Notes: generated from the sequence alone by a model not told the origin. A stretch of DNA of 64,000 nucleotides from Psychrobacter alimentarius (GCF_001606025.1 NZ_CP014945.1:1364001-1428000), one strand, 5' to 3'. Shown: positions 53,694 through 63,273, numbered from the stretch's first letter. Program-made: numbers and translations.

Positions 53694-53816
53694 AATAAAG
53701 CCTTGAATAGGGTTGTGAAAAGTAGGCCATAATAGCCAACTTACTGTGAGCAGGCAAATATCTTTTAAGAAGACTGCCTACTCTTAGTATATCGTCAATA
53801 ACCGTATGTGCTTGTA

Positions 53817-54758
53817 TTAATTGCGCATCGCTGCCAGCATTTGAGCAAGCTCATCACGAGCGCCAATGAAGCCATCAATACCTTTTGGCAGTAAATCTTG
53901 TGTGACAGTATCTTGTTGATAGGCAGTACTAAACTCTTCATGCGTTAAGCTTACTCGGGCCATATCTGCCATTTCTAGTGACATACTTGGTGATAGCTGC
54001 TGAATAACGTCAGTATTCATTGCTGCTAGCTCATCGATAAGATCAGGTGCGATGGTCAATAGATCGCATCCTGCCAATGCTAGTATTTGCTCAGTTGAGC
54101 GGAAACTTGCTCCCATTACCTGTGTGCGGTAATCATGCTGCTTGTAGTATTGGTAAATACGTTTTACGGACTGTACGCCCATATCGTCTGAAGCAGGGAC
54201 ATTTTGACGGTTTTGTTGACGTTTTTGCCAATCTAAAATGCGACCAACGAAAGGTGATATCAGTGTTACGCCAGCATCGGCACAAGCGATTGCTTGGTGC
54301 TGTCCGAATAGCAAGGTCAGATTACAGTGAATGCCTTGGGTCTCAAGATAGCGAGCGGCTTCGATACCTTGCCAAGTGGCGGCCATTTTAATTAAGACAC
54401 GCTCTGAATCAATCCCTGCTTTTTGGTAAGCTTCCATAAACTCTAAGGCTTTATCGATGGTAGCTCCAGTATCATAAGACAAGCGAGCATCAACTTCTGT
54501 AGAAACCCGACCTTCAATAAGCGCTAAAATATCACAGCCAATTTGTATGGTAAGCGCATCAATTACCGCATCTACATTGCCATTATGCCGGCTCATGGTT
54601 TCAGACAGCATGCCTTGGTTATCAGGATGGATAAGTGCTTTGGTAATAAGGCTGGGGTTGGTGGTCGCATCGATAGGCTTTAGGCGGGCAATCGCATTTA
54701 GATCACCAGTATCAGCAACAATAGTAGTCATAGTGCGAAGTTGTTGTAAAGCGCTCAT
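53817..54758 (-). CDS. tal: Transaldolase
   Basis: Pentose phosphate pathway; transfers a dihydroxyacetone unit between sugar phosphates through a lysine Schiff base. 313 aa from the ATG at 54758 (AAGGA 6-7 bases upstream), E. coli TalB 317. Seen: TTNPSLITKAL, SYDTGATIDKALEFMEAY, the catalytic Lys in RVLIKMAATWQGIEAA, CNLTLLFG and VMGASFRSTEQILALAGCDLLTIAP. Class TalB. Divergent from pheA. Confidence 0.95.
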   Translation of the reverse strand: MSALQQLRTMTTIVADTGDLNAIARLKPIDATTNPSLITKALIHPDNQGMLSETMSRHNGNVDAVIDALTIQIGCDILALIEGRVSTEVDARLSYDTGATIDKALEFMEAYQKAGIDSERVLIKMAATWQGIEAARYLETQGIHCNLTLLFGQHQAIACADAGVTLISPFVGRILDWQKRQQNRQNVPASDDMGVQSVKRIYQYYKQHDYRTQVMGASFRSTEQILALAGCDLLTIAPDLIDELAAMNTDVIQQLSPSMSLEMADMARVSLTHEEFSTAYQQDTVTQDLLPKGIDGFIGARDELAQMLAAMRN

Positions 54759-55152
54759 CAAGTATCCTTTTTCAGTTATAGATTTATAGTCTTATTCATA
54801 AAGTGGTTTGCTATCGGCATTAAACTGTACCATAGTTTTGAGCCTATGTTACTTCATAGTTTCACTAAGCACTGCTGACATATGTCATAATTTTGCTGAT
54901 CTTAATTCGCTTACCTATTATTTATACCCGTTTACGCCCATTTACGAATGGGCACTGAGCACAGTTTTTGTTATAGTAGACCTGAGCAGATTTCTGTCTG
55001 CCATATTTGCCATTTAGAGTATGGTTCGCTTATGGTAACCATAAAAGATAAGACTGGTAGGGCACAATATTTTTGATAGACTGGTCTATTGCATATTGAA
55101 ATCAACACAGTAATACTTAACAGATTATAAAATCTAAGAAGGATGGGCGGTA
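54759..55152. other. Divergent intergenic region, tal / pheA
   Basis: 394 bases. Perfect hairpin GCCCATT (54936-54942) TACG AATGGGC (54947-54953), no T-run directly after. Extended -10-like TGTTATAGT at 54969-54977, ~175 bases before pheA. No leader peptide with Phe run that I can find. Confidence 0.4.
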
Positions 55153-56334
55153 ATGAGCGAGCAGTCAACAGAGCAAAACATGGATAATCTGAATCAAGCC
55201 ATCGCAGGCACTAACGACACTGCAACTGAAAAAGAGTTTTTGGATAATATTCGTCAAAATATTGATGCAGTAGACTGCGAAATCCAAACGTTAATCAACA
55301 ACCGCGCGAAATTGGCTCAACAAGTGGCGGCCGTGAAAAAAAGCCACACAGCCAATAGTTCATCTAATGACAATAGTAACCCTATTTTTTATCGTCCAGA
55401 GCGAGAGGCTCAAGTATTAAAAGCAGTCATGGAACGTAATACTGGGCCAATCGCTGATGAAAAAATGGCCCGTTTGTTCCGTGAAATCATGTCGGTGTGC
55501 TTGGATTTAGAAGCGCCGCAGCGCATTGCTTTCCTAGGACCAGTTGGCACCTTTACCCATGCAGCCGCACTCAAACATTTTGGTAAAGCGGCTGATACGG
55601 TACCGATGACGACTATTACGGATGTATTCCGTGAAGTGGAAGCAGGAACCGCCATGTATGGTGTGGTGCCTGTTGAAAACTCATCAGAAGGCGTGGTCAA
55701 TCATACTTTGGATGGCTTCTTGTCTTCGAGTCTCAAAATCATTGGTGAAGTTGAATTACCGATCCATCAAAACTTCTTAGTGGCAGAACACACCAAAATT
55801 GATGGTTTGAGCCGTATTTATTCGCACCAACAGTCATTGGCTCAATGCCGTCATTGGCTTGATGTGAATTTTCCCAATGTTGAGCGCGTGGCGGTATCGA
55901 GCAATGGGGAAGCGGCACGTCGCTTGAAAAACGAGTGGCATTCAGCTGCGATTGCAGGGGATGTAGCGGTTGCAGAATATGGCTTACATAAGCTGTATTC
56001 AAATATTGAAGACAACCCAAGTAACACCACACGCTTCCTTATCATAGGGCATGAGTCTATCGCACCGTCAGGTCAAGATAAAACCTCTATCGTGGTGTCA
56101 GCGCATGATAAAGCGGGCGCACTGATCGAAATATTAAAACCGTTGTCTTATCATGGCGTCTCGATGACCAGTATTGAGACACGTCCTGAACGTCCTAATA
56201 AATGGGCGTACGTTTTCTTTATTGACATGAATGGTCATGTCGATGACGCAAATGTGAGTGCCGCCATTAATGACATTCGTCCATTGGTAAAAGATGTACG
56301 TATACTGGGTTCTTATCCAAAAGCCGTCTTATAG
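55153..56334 (+). CDS. pheA: Bifunctional chorismate mutase / prephenate dehydratase (P-protein)
   Basis: Makes phenylpyruvate from chorismate. 393 aa. Chorismate mutase (AroQ) helices about 28-110 (LDNIRQNIDAVDCEIQTLINNR, FYRPEREAQVLKAV), prephenate dehydratase about 120-300 (IAFLGPVGTFTHAAALKHF, VPVENSSEGVVNHTLDGF, NTTRFLIIG), and a C-terminal ACT domain about 310-390 (SIVVSAHDKAGALIEIL, MTSIETRP) for phenylalanine inhibition. The SNDNSN loop in the mutase part is extra. First gene of pheA-hisC-tyrA::aroA, the order known from Pseudomonas and relatives. Confidence 0.96.
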   Translation: MSEQSTEQNMDNLNQAIAGTNDTATEKEFLDNIRQNIDAVDCEIQTLINNRAKLAQQVAAVKKSHTANSSSNDNSNPIFYRPEREAQVLKAVMERNTGPIADEKMARLFREIMSVCLDLEAPQRIAFLGPVGTFTHAAALKHFGKAADTVPMTTITDVFREVEAGTAMYGVVPVENSSEGVVNHTLDGFLSSSLKIIGEVELPIHQNFLVAEHTKIDGLSRIYSHQQSLAQCRHWLDVNFPNVERVAVSSNGEAARRLKNEWHSAAIAGDVAVAEYGLHKLYSNIEDNPSNTTRFLIIGHESIAPSGQDKTSIVVSAHDKAGALIEILKPLSYHGVSMTSIETRPERPNKWAYVFFIDMNGHVDDANVSAAINDIRPLVKDVRILGSYPKAVL

Positions 56335-56420
56335 CCTAAGATGTATCGCACCTTTAGCGTATGTGACTATCGTTAACGTATATGGTAGTCATTACCTAAC
56401 ACAACAGGCTCAACCCATAA

Positions 56421-56440
56421 TAGATGTCTGACCACATCTA
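56421..56440 (+). promoter_or_regulatory. Hairpin touching the hisC ribosome site
   Basis: TAGATGT (56421-56427) pairs with ACATCTA (56434-56440), perfect 7 bp, 6-base loop; its last base is the first A of the AAGGA site (56440-56444) serving hisC. Could tune hisC translation. Confidence 0.45.
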
Positions 56441-56450
56441 AGGATAAATC

Positions 56451-57593
56451 ATGAAGTCTACTCAAGCGCCAGAGTCAAATTTATCACCACTAGTGCCTGC
56501 CTATGACAGTATTCTAGAGTTGGCACCTTATCAAACAGGCAAGCCAGTTGAAGAGTTGACGCGTGAGTATGGCATCGCAGATGTGGTAAAGCTTGCCAGT
56601 AATGAAAATCCAATGGGCTGCTCACCGCATGTGACGCTGGCCGTGACTGAGCAATTGGGGCAACTGGCACGCTATCCTGATGGTAATGGTTATTATCTCA
56701 AGCAGGCATTGGCGGATTTTAATGAGGTCGACGTTAAGCAGATTACTTTAGGTAATGGCTCAAATGATCTACTTGATATTTTGGCGCGCAGTTTTGCTGG
56801 CACTGATGATGCGATTGTATATAGCCAATATGCGTTCATTATTTATCCGATGCTGGCAAAAATGCAAGGCGCAACGGGTATAGAAGTACCTGCCCACCGT
56901 TTTGGGCATGACCTAATAGCCATGAGTCAGGCAGTTCAAGACAATCCCAATACTAAGATGGTGTTTATCGCCAATCCCAATAATCCGACGGGTACGCAGC
57001 TCGAGCATAAAGCGCTACATGAGTTTGTGGCTAGTGTGCCAAGTTCCGTATTGGTGGTATTAGACGAAGCCTATATTGAATACAGTCCCGAGAGCAACAA
57101 TCGCGCGCTGCTGGACGAGTTTGATAACGTGGTCATCGTACGCACTTTTTCTAAAGCTTATGGGCTAGCGGGCTTGCGTATTGGCTATGCATTGAGCTCA
57201 GTGGCAGTGGCGGAATTGTTAAATCGTATCCGTCAGCCATTTAACGTCAGCCGTATTGGTTTAGCTGCTGCTGCTGCTGCCCTTGCTGATCAAGATTTTA
57301 TTGAAAAAACCCGTCAGATGAATGATGAGCAAATGCGTTGGCTTGAAAAGCAGTTTGATGCGTTAGGCTTGGGATTTATCAAGTCGCATGCCAATTTTAT
57401 TATGGTCGAGGTAGAAGTTGAGATGGAGGACACCACGGCTACTGTGATTTATCAAGCATTATTAGAGCAAGGCGTGATCGTTCGTCCATTGACAGCGTAT
57501 GGTCTGCCTAATTGGCTACGAATCACTGTCGGCGTAGCAGAGGACAATCTACGCTTGATTGATACCTTACAATCTATCTTGACCGAAGACTGA
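56451..57593 (+). CDS. hisC: Histidinol-phosphate / aromatic aminotransferase (HisC2 type)
   Basis: PLP fold type I aminotransferase, 380 aa. AAGGA lies 6 bases before the ATG. Seen: KLASNENPMGCSP, YPDGNGYYLKQALA, NGSNDLLDILARSF, IANPNNPTGTQ, VVLDEAYIEY, and the PLP lysine in RTFSKAYGLAGLRIGYAL. Between pheA and tyrA::aroA; in that position the enzyme is usually a HisC2 that can also transaminate phenylpyruvate and hydroxyphenylpyruvate, so a role in Phe/Tyr synthesis is likely besides or instead of histidine synthesis. Confidence 0.93.
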   Translation: MKSTQAPESNLSPLVPAYDSILELAPYQTGKPVEELTREYGIADVVKLASNENPMGCSPHVTLAVTEQLGQLARYPDGNGYYLKQALADFNEVDVKQITLGNGSNDLLDILARSFAGTDDAIVYSQYAFIIYPMLAKMQGATGIEVPAHRFGHDLIAMSQAVQDNPNTKMVFIANPNNPTGTQLEHKALHEFVASVPSSVLVVLDEAYIEYSPESNNRALLDEFDNVVIVRTFSKAYGLAGLRIGYALSSVAVAELLNRIRQPFNVSRIGLAAAAAALADQDFIEKTRQMNDEQMRWLEKQFDALGLGFIKSHANFIMVEVEVEMEDTTATVIYQALLEQGVIVRPLTAYGLPNWLRITVGVAEDNLRLIDTLQSILTED

Positions 57594-57637
57594 TAAGATC
57601 GCCACCATTTTAAAAAACAGCCATTAAATTTTATAAC

Positions 57638-57674
57638 ACAAACGCTGTATTGCTTTATCCGTATTGGCGTTTGT
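57638..57674 (+). promoter_or_regulatory. Inverted repeat before tyrA::aroA
   Basis: ACAAACGC (57638-57645) and GCGTTTGT (57667-57674): perfect 8-bp arms, 21-base spacer, the right arm ending 7 bases before the ATG at 57682 where a ribosome site would be expected. Confidence 0.45.
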
Positions 57675-57681
57675 TTGTACA

Positions 57682-60036
57682 ATGAGAAAAGTCGTGAGTC
57701 GTCAGCAAAAAAATCAAAAAAATAATAATCAAACCTTCTTAAATGCTCAGCCGTCGTTGTTTAAACAAGTTTGTGTGATTGGACTTGGACTCATTGGTGC
57801 CAGCCTTGCGCAAGCCATCAAAGACAATGGCTTGAGTGAGCGTTTGGTGGCAGTCGATAGGCATGCGCCCAGTATAGAAGAGGCAATCAAACAAGGTCTG
57901 CTGGAAGCCGGCAGCTCAACTCTGAGCGAAGTAGTGGCTGGTAGTGATTTAATTATCATTGCTGTACCTGTACAGGCGGTACAAGCTGTGTTCATGGATA
58001 TCAAACAGGCAATGGATAGCGGACAGCTCGCTTCTGACTGTATGATTACTGATGTCTGTAGCACAAAAACGAACATCATTGATGCCGCCAAAGCGGTATT
58101 TACCTCGCTGCCAATAGGTTTGGTACCTGCGCATCCGATTGCTGGGGCTGAAAATTCAGGGTATCATGCTCGCCGCGCCACTTTATTTGCCAATCATAGT
58201 GTCATTATTTGTGAGCTACCTACGACCAATTATGTGGCTATTGCTAAGCTGCGATTGTTGTGGGAGGCGGTGGGAGCAAAGGTGATGCCGATGGAGGCCA
58301 ATCACCATGATGCCATACTGGCGCATACCAGTCATTTACCGCACTTATTGGCGTTTAATCTGGTAGAGCAGTTGGCCAGTCATGATGACAATTTGGATAT
58401 GTTTCGCTATGCTGCTGGCGGTTTTCGTGACTTTACTCGCATTGCCGCAAGCGACCCTAAAATGTGGCACGACATCTTTTTTGCCAATCAAAATGCGATT
58501 GTCAGTGCGCTTGATGAGTATGGTGTCTATTTACAAACCATGCGTCAGCTGATCATCGATAAAGATTCAACCGCCCTGATGGGACTTTTGGGCCGTGCGC
58601 AAGCCGCGCGGCGACATTTTGGCCATATGTTAGCCAGCACCCCTTATACGGATACTTCTGCCATGTCAGCTTCTTATATTATTACGCCAAGCACTACCGT
58701 TTCTGGCACCATTACCATTCCTGGTGACAAGTCTATCTCTCATCGCAGTATTATGCTTGGTAGCTTAGCGACAGGCGTTACCCATGTCACTGGATTTTTG
58801 GAAGGAGAAGACGCCCTTGCGACGTTGCAAGCGTTTCGTGATATGGGCGTGACCATCGAGGGGCCTGATAATGGTAATTTGACCATTCATGGCGTTGGCA
58901 TGAATGGCTTAAAACCCAGCAAAACACCGCTGTATATGGGCAATTCAGGCACCAGTATGCGCTTGCTAGCAGGTATTTTGGCGGCGCAACCGTTCGACAG
59001 CGTGATGCTGGGTGACACCAGTCTTAATAAACGCCCAATGGAGCGTGTGGCAGCGCCGTTACGTATGATGGGCGCTGTTATCCAAAGTACCGGTCATAGC
59101 GGCACCGCGCCACTCAGCATTACTGGCCGAGACACTGTTGGTAAGCCATTACAGGGTATAGATTATGAGCTACCAGTGGCTTCTGCACAGATTAAGTCTT
59201 GCTTATTGCTGGCAGGTCTGTGGAGTGAGGGCACAACGACTATTACTCAACCAGAAGTCAGTCGAGATCACACTGAGCGCATGCTATCCGCTTTTGGTTA
59301 TCCAGTCACAGTCGATGGCAATCGCATCAGTGTGGAAGGAGGCGGTACTCTAGTAGGCGGTGATATCGCTGTGCCTGCTGATATCTCGTCAGCAGCTTTC
59401 TTTATGGTTGCGGCAGCGATCAGCCAAGGTAGTGAGTTGACCTTGACACAAGTGGGAATTAACCCTACGCGTACTGGCGTTATTGATATTTTAAAGCTGA
59501 TGAACGCAGACATTAGCCTAAGTAATAATACGCATGTCGGCGGTGAGCCAGTTGCAGACATTACCATTCGTGCGTCAAACTTGGTTGGTATTGAGATACC
59601 AGAGCATTTAGTGCCACTGGCGATTGATGAATTCCCAGTATTGTTTATTGCTGCCAGTTGCGCGCAAGGCCGTACGGTATTGACAGGTGCAAAAGAGTTG
59701 CGTGTCAAGGAATCTGACCGTATCGCAGTAATGGCAGAAGGGTTACAAACGCTTGGTATTGAGTGCACGGTTACTGAAGATGGTCTTATCATCGAAGGTA
59801 AAGGAACTGGTGGCCAAGACGATCAGATCAATAATAGCCAGCCTGTTTTTGGTGGCGGTCAGATTACCTCGCATCATGATCATCGTATTGCCATGAGCTT
59901 TACGGTTGCGAGCTTACGGGCATCAGAGCAAATCATCATCGAAGGGGTTGAGACGGTCAATACCAGCTTCCCAGGATTCGCCGAACTTGCTAATCAAGTT
60001 GGTATGTCCATTCAAGTTGAAGATACCAGCATTTAA
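57682..60036 (+). CDS. tyrA-aroA: Fused prephenate dehydrogenase and EPSP synthase
   Basis: 784 aa bifunctional protein. TyrA part, about 30-325: VCVIGLGLIGASLAQAI (NAD fold), DVCSTKTNII, PAHPIAGAENSG, AHTSHLPHLLAF, AAGGFRDFTRIAASDPKMW. AroA part starts at about residue 328, with Met in MSASYIITPS: GDKSISHRSIMLGS, LYMGNSGTSMRLLAG, AQIKSCLLLAGL, KESDRIAVMAEGL, HHDHRIAMSFTVA, all EPSP synthase substrate-binding motifs. It makes both hydroxyphenylpyruvate (Tyr branch) and EPSP (shikimate pathway). This fusion is known in pseudomonads and Moraxellaceae. Start at 57682 uncertain: no ribosome site, a TTG 18 bases earlier and a GTG shortly after are alternatives. Confidence 0.95.
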   Translation: MRKVVSRQQKNQKNNNQTFLNAQPSLFKQVCVIGLGLIGASLAQAIKDNGLSERLVAVDRHAPSIEEAIKQGLLEAGSSTLSEVVAGSDLIIIAVPVQAVQAVFMDIKQAMDSGQLASDCMITDVCSTKTNIIDAAKAVFTSLPIGLVPAHPIAGAENSGYHARRATLFANHSVIICELPTTNYVAIAKLRLLWEAVGAKVMPMEANHHDAILAHTSHLPHLLAFNLVEQLASHDDNLDMFRYAAGGFRDFTRIAASDPKMWHDIFFANQNAIVSALDEYGVYLQTMRQLIIDKDSTALMGLLGRAQAARRHFGHMLASTPYTDTSAMSASYIITPSTTVSGTITIPGDKSISHRSIMLGSLATGVTHVTGFLEGEDALATLQAFRDMGVTIEGPDNGNLTIHGVGMNGLKPSKTPLYMGNSGTSMRLLAGILAAQPFDSVMLGDTSLNKRPMERVAAPLRMMGAVIQSTGHSGTAPLSITGRDTVGKPLQGIDYELPVASAQIKSCLLLAGLWSEGTTTITQPEVSRDHTERMLSAFGYPVTVDGNRISVEGGGTLVGGDIAVPADISSAAFFMVAAAISQGSELTLTQVGINPTRTGVIDILKLMNADISLSNNTHVGGEPVADITIRASNLVGIEIPEHLVPLAIDEFPVLFIAASCAQGRTVLTGAKELRVKESDRIAVMAEGLQTLGIECTVTEDGLIIEGKGTGGQDDQINNSQPVFGGGQITSHHDHRIAMSFTVASLRASEQIIIEGVETVNTSFPGFAELANQVGMSIQVEDTSI

Positions 60037-60258
60037 GCTGATATCATTTTTGAGATAAGAAGACGTTCTAATTTTTAAGTAAATTTATTTTAAACGAGTG
60101 GTTATTTTTAGCAATGTATTGATGTCTATGCAGGCGTCAACACATTGCTTTTTAACTTGTATTTTATCTGTAGTAACCCTGCGTGCTTGCCTTTATATAA
60201 ATATAAGAAATTATCATGAGGCGAGGGCGCACTTTGCTCTAAAACGTTGTACTGTACT

Positions 60259-61209
60259 ATGGCTACCCAAGACGTTATCAAAAAACCCGTTACGCCCATC
60301 AAAACAACCAGAAGTGGCATTTTGACTGCCCTCAGTGCTTTTTTTATCTGGGGTATTTTTCCATTATATTTTAAGCAGTTGGCAGCCTATGATGCGACTG
60401 AGATTATCGGTCATCGTATCATTTGGACATTTGCATGCTTGCTTGTTGTATTGGTAGCGACCAAACGTTGGCAGTGGATCGATACGCTTAAGCAAAATCC
60501 TAGATGGATTGCGTTTTCTTTTATATCTGGCTTGATTATCGCCACCAATTGGCTCACGTATGTATGGGCGGTCAATCATGACCGTATACTTGAAGCCAGT
60601 TTGGGATATTTTATTGGCCCCTTGGTGGGTGTTGCGTTATCCATGGTCTTGTTCAAAGAACGGTTGCGACCTCTGCAATGGATTGCTATTGGCTTTGCAC
60701 TCTTGTCCGTGGTGATTCAAGTGGTCATGCTTGGTAGCTTGCCTTGGATATCCCTGATACTGGCATTTAGTTTTAGTACTTATGGGACGATTCAGCGCCA
60801 AACGCCTCTAACTGCAGTCGATGCTATGTTTGTTGAGACAACTCTATTAGTACCGATTTGCTTGTGGTGGTTTTGGCAAGCAGACGTGGTCAGTAGTCAA
60901 CTGAGCTTTTGGTTTAGTCCGAATATTTGGCTATTGATGCTGGCAGGTCCCATTACACTGATACCATTACTGCTGTTTAATAAATCGACTAAGATGGTCG
61001 CGTTTAGTATCTTAAGCTTTATGAATTATCTGACACCGACTTTCATTTTCTTCTTGGCAGTATTTTATTATAAAGAGCATTTTGACTTACATCGCTTAGC
61101 GGTATTTGGGTTAATTTGGTTAGGTCTGTTATTATTCAGCATCGATTTGTGGCGTCATCGTCCCAGCAAAGCGCTAAAAGCCAAGCGTTTACGTGAAGCT
61201 GCATTGTGA
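60259..61209 (+). CDS. rarD: RarD-family EamA transporter
   Basis: 316 aa with about ten hydrophobic segments in two EamA halves. The start SGILTALSAFFIWGIFPLYFKQL, then EIIGHRIIWTF, NWLTYVWAVNHDRILEASLGYFIGPLVGV and STYGTIQRQTPLTAVDAMFVETTLL are diagnostic of the RarD branch (chloramphenicol-sensitivity-associated permease in E. coli). ATG at 60259; a TTG 12 bases earlier is the only other start. Substrate unknown. Confidence 0.9.
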   Translation: MATQDVIKKPVTPIKTTRSGILTALSAFFIWGIFPLYFKQLAAYDATEIIGHRIIWTFACLLVVLVATKRWQWIDTLKQNPRWIAFSFISGLIIATNWLTYVWAVNHDRILEASLGYFIGPLVGVALSMVLFKERLRPLQWIAIGFALLSVVIQVVMLGSLPWISLILAFSFSTYGTIQRQTPLTAVDAMFVETTLLVPICLWWFWQADVVSSQLSFWFSPNIWLLMLAGPITLIPLLLFNKSTKMVAFSILSFMNYLTPTFIFFLAVFYYKEHFDLHRLAVFGLIWLGLLLFSIDLWRHRPSKALKAKRLREAAL

Positions 61210-61287
61210 GTATTTAAGTAAAATTTATTATAAACAAAATTTTTGGTAAAAATCTGAGTTAAAAATTGAGCCAACAAGGATGCAAGC

Positions 61288-61674
61288 ATGTTTCATACCC
61301 AGTCTGATGTCGTATTTGTAAAAGGCTTAAAAGTAGAGGCCGTTATTGGTGTCTATGAATGGGAGCGCGTGATTACGCAGCCGCTACTGATTGATATCGC
61401 ACTTGAAACTGATATCAGCCGTGCGGCTGTGTCAGATGATGTCAGCGATGCGCTAAACTATAAAGCCGTGTGCGATGATGTGAGCGCATGGTGCCAAGCA
61501 CTCAAAGCACAACTTCTTGAGCATCTGGTAGGGCAGATTGCTGACAATTTACTCGCAAAATACGCCACTCACAAAGTCACACTCAGCATTGCCAAACCGA
61601 CTGCCATCAAACCAGCAGATGCGGTTGGGGTGCAAATCACGCGTTATGCTAAAGCCTCATCCAATGATGCATAA
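61288..61674 (+). CDS. folB: Dihydroneopterin aldolase
   Basis: Folate synthesis: cleaves 7,8-dihydroneopterin to 6-hydroxymethyl-dihydropterin and glycolaldehyde. 128 aa, usual ~120. AAGGA lies 8 bases before the ATG. Seen: GLKVEAVIGVYEWERVI (substrate Glu/Tyr region), LNYKAVCDDV, LLEHLVGQIAD, and the catalytic Lys in VTLSIAKPTAI. Overlaps folK by about 11 bases, linking the two consecutive pathway steps. Confidence 0.93.
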   Translation: MFHTQSDVVFVKGLKVEAVIGVYEWERVITQPLLIDIALETDISRAAVSDDVSDALNYKAVCDDVSAWCQALKAQLLEHLVGQIADNLLAKYATHKVTLSIAKPTAIKPADAVGVQITRYAKASSNDA

Positions 61675-62200
61675 AGCGCTGACAGGTTTGAAGAATTTTG
61701 CAAGTTTGGAGAGGCGTGAGCCTGAAGCATTGCAAGCGCAATCAGTGACGGCGGTACTGTTGGCATTGGGCAGTAATTATCAAGCAGAAACGTATTTGCC
61801 AATTGCTCGAGAGCAATTGGGAGCGTTAGGTCAGATACAGTTATCAACCGCCTTCCAAAATCCTGATTTTACCGCCACGGTTGAGCATCCAAAGCCTGAT
61901 TACACCAATCAGTGTGTCTATCTGTCGCTAAAGACGCCCATGACAGTGCAGCAGCTCCAGCAAACCTACAAACAGTTTGAATGGGAGTGTCATCGACAAC
62001 GATTGATAGAGCAGCAGATGTCTATCAAACAAGTCACAATGGATATCGATATATTACTTGTACGCTTGCTTATAGAAAAAAATAGCCTAAGCAGAGAAAA
62101 TGAATCTGAATGGACAATCATGGCAGATCGTTATCCGTTTAAAGCACATGAAGTGGCAGGAATTAACGAACTGATAGCAAAAGATTCATTTGAAAAATGA
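61664..62200 (+). CDS. folK: Divergent 6-hydroxymethyl-dihydropterin pyrophosphokinase
   Basis: 178 aa from the ATG at 61664 (a second ATG at 61667 is equally possible), overlapping folB. Adds pyrophosphate to the folB product. Recognisable HPPK pieces: VTAVLLALGSNYQAETYL near residue 25, DYTNQCVYLSL, and the Mg-binding VTMDIDILLV in place of TLDLDIML. The basic catalytic loop and the C-terminal PHxxMxxRxFxLxPL motif are weak (PFKAHEVAGI), so it is much diverged. The C-terminal 30 residues are not family-like. Function inferred from position plus partial motifs. Confidence 0.78.
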   Translation: MMHKALTGLKNFASLERREPEALQAQSVTAVLLALGSNYQAETYLPIAREQLGALGQIQLSTAFQNPDFTATVEHPKPDYTNQCVYLSLKTPMTVQQLQQTYKQFEWECHRQRLIEQQMSIKQVTMDIDILLVRLLIEKNSLSRENESEWTIMADRYPFKAHEVAGINELIAKDSFEK

Positions 62201-62241
62201 CAGAGCAATGAATGCCAAAAAAGTATTATCGAAATTTATAT

Positions 62242-62290
62242 AAAAAAATAGCGATATAGAAAGCGTCATAATGGCCATCTATATCGCTAT
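62242..62290 (-). terminator. Terminator of cysE
   Basis: ATAGCGATATAGA (62248-62260) and TCTATATCGCTAT (62278-62290) form a perfect 13-bp stem; on the minus strand a TTTTTTT-like tract (62247-62242) follows. Ends cysE (stop 62359). Confidence 0.82.
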
Positions 62291-62358
62291 GATATCCCGC
62301 AGTTTAATCTTGATAAATCAATATAGTAGATTGTAACCTGTCTGAATCAAAGCAATCT

Positions 62359-63273
62359 TTACTTTGATTCAGCGTCAGTCTTATCTACATCGTCACTACC
62401 AATCACATCAAAATCTTCTAAACACAGTTTATCGTATTCTTTTTTACAAAAATCAGGATCGATTTGGCACATTGCGGCCTGTAATTGGTCCAGACGGTTT
62501 TCTGATTGCTGAATGTGTTCGAGCATTTTAGCAAACGCTTCTGTGACCGGATCTTGTGAAGAGGGGTCGACACCGTACGCTTGAAAGGTTGTGGTACGCT
62601 TGGTATTGGAGGCGGTTTGCTTACTATGGTGTTTTTCAGGACTGCCTGCCGCTTGCGCCACTTTTTCTTGCTGTTTGGCATCTTGGACTTTGGTCGTAAT
62701 GGGATTACCTTTTTCATCATGATGATCTGAAATCATACGGGCCGCACTGCCAACCATCGTCGCGCCAGCTGGTACAGGCTTTACTACCACTGCATTTGAA
62801 CCAATTTTGGCATTTTTACCCACTGTGAATGGCCCCAAAACTTTTGCCCCCGCACCAACGGTGACACCATCCTCTAATGTTGGATGACGCTTGCCGTTAT
62901 TCCAAGACACGCCTCCAAGCGTTACACCGTGATAGAGGGTAACGTCGTTACCAATCTCCGCAGTTTCACCAATAACAACGCCGACCCCATGGTCGATAAA
63001 GAAACGCTTACCGATTTTGGCAGCAGGGTGAATTTCGATACCAGTAATAATTCGTGAGCCATAAGAAATTACACGTGCTGCCAGTTTCTGTTCTTTATTC
63101 CAAAGGCAATGCGCGCCGCGGTGTAAGATAAGTGCGTGAAAGCCAGGGTAAGTCAGTATGATTTCCAGACTATTACGTGCTGCAGGATCGCGGGTGAACA
63201 CGGCATCGATATCTTCTTTTAAGTCTTTTTTGATGGTGGCAAGCGACTTGAACCATTTGGATGGGAATGACAT
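62359..63273 (-). CDS. cysE: Serine O-acetyltransferase
   Basis: First step of cysteine synthesis, serine + acetyl-CoA to O-acetylserine. 304 aa. The N-terminal part is the short form: [45 protein letters not shown], followed by the left-handed beta-helix of hexapeptide repeats with [49 protein letters not shown] and [15 protein letters not shown]. After the helix (about residue 180) is a ~120-residue polar tail with a predicted coiled section ([18 protein letters not shown]), similar in layout to the longer pseudomonad enzymes. Terminator at 62242. Confidence 0.95.
   Translation of the reverse strand: MSFPSKWFKSLATIKKDLKEDIDAVFTRDPAARNSLEIILTYPGFHALILHRGAHCLWNKEQKLAARVISYGSRIITGIEIHPAAKIGKRFFIDHGVGVVIGETAEIGNDVTLYHGVTLGGVSWNNGKRHPTLEDGVTVGAGAKVLGPFTVGKNAKIGSNAVVVKPVPAGATMVGSAARMISDHHDEKGNPITTKVQDAKQQEKVAQAAGSPEKHHSKQTASNTKRTTTFQAYGVDPSSQDPVTEAFAKMLEHIQQSENRLDQLQAAMCQIDPDFCKKEYDKLCLEDFDVIGSDDVDKTDAESK

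Noticed and set aside
59298..59792. 164-codon open frame on the minus strand inside tyrA::aroA
   Set aside because: Antisense to conserved EPSP synthase motifs with composition (Pro/Thr/Val/Ser-rich) typical of shadow frames.
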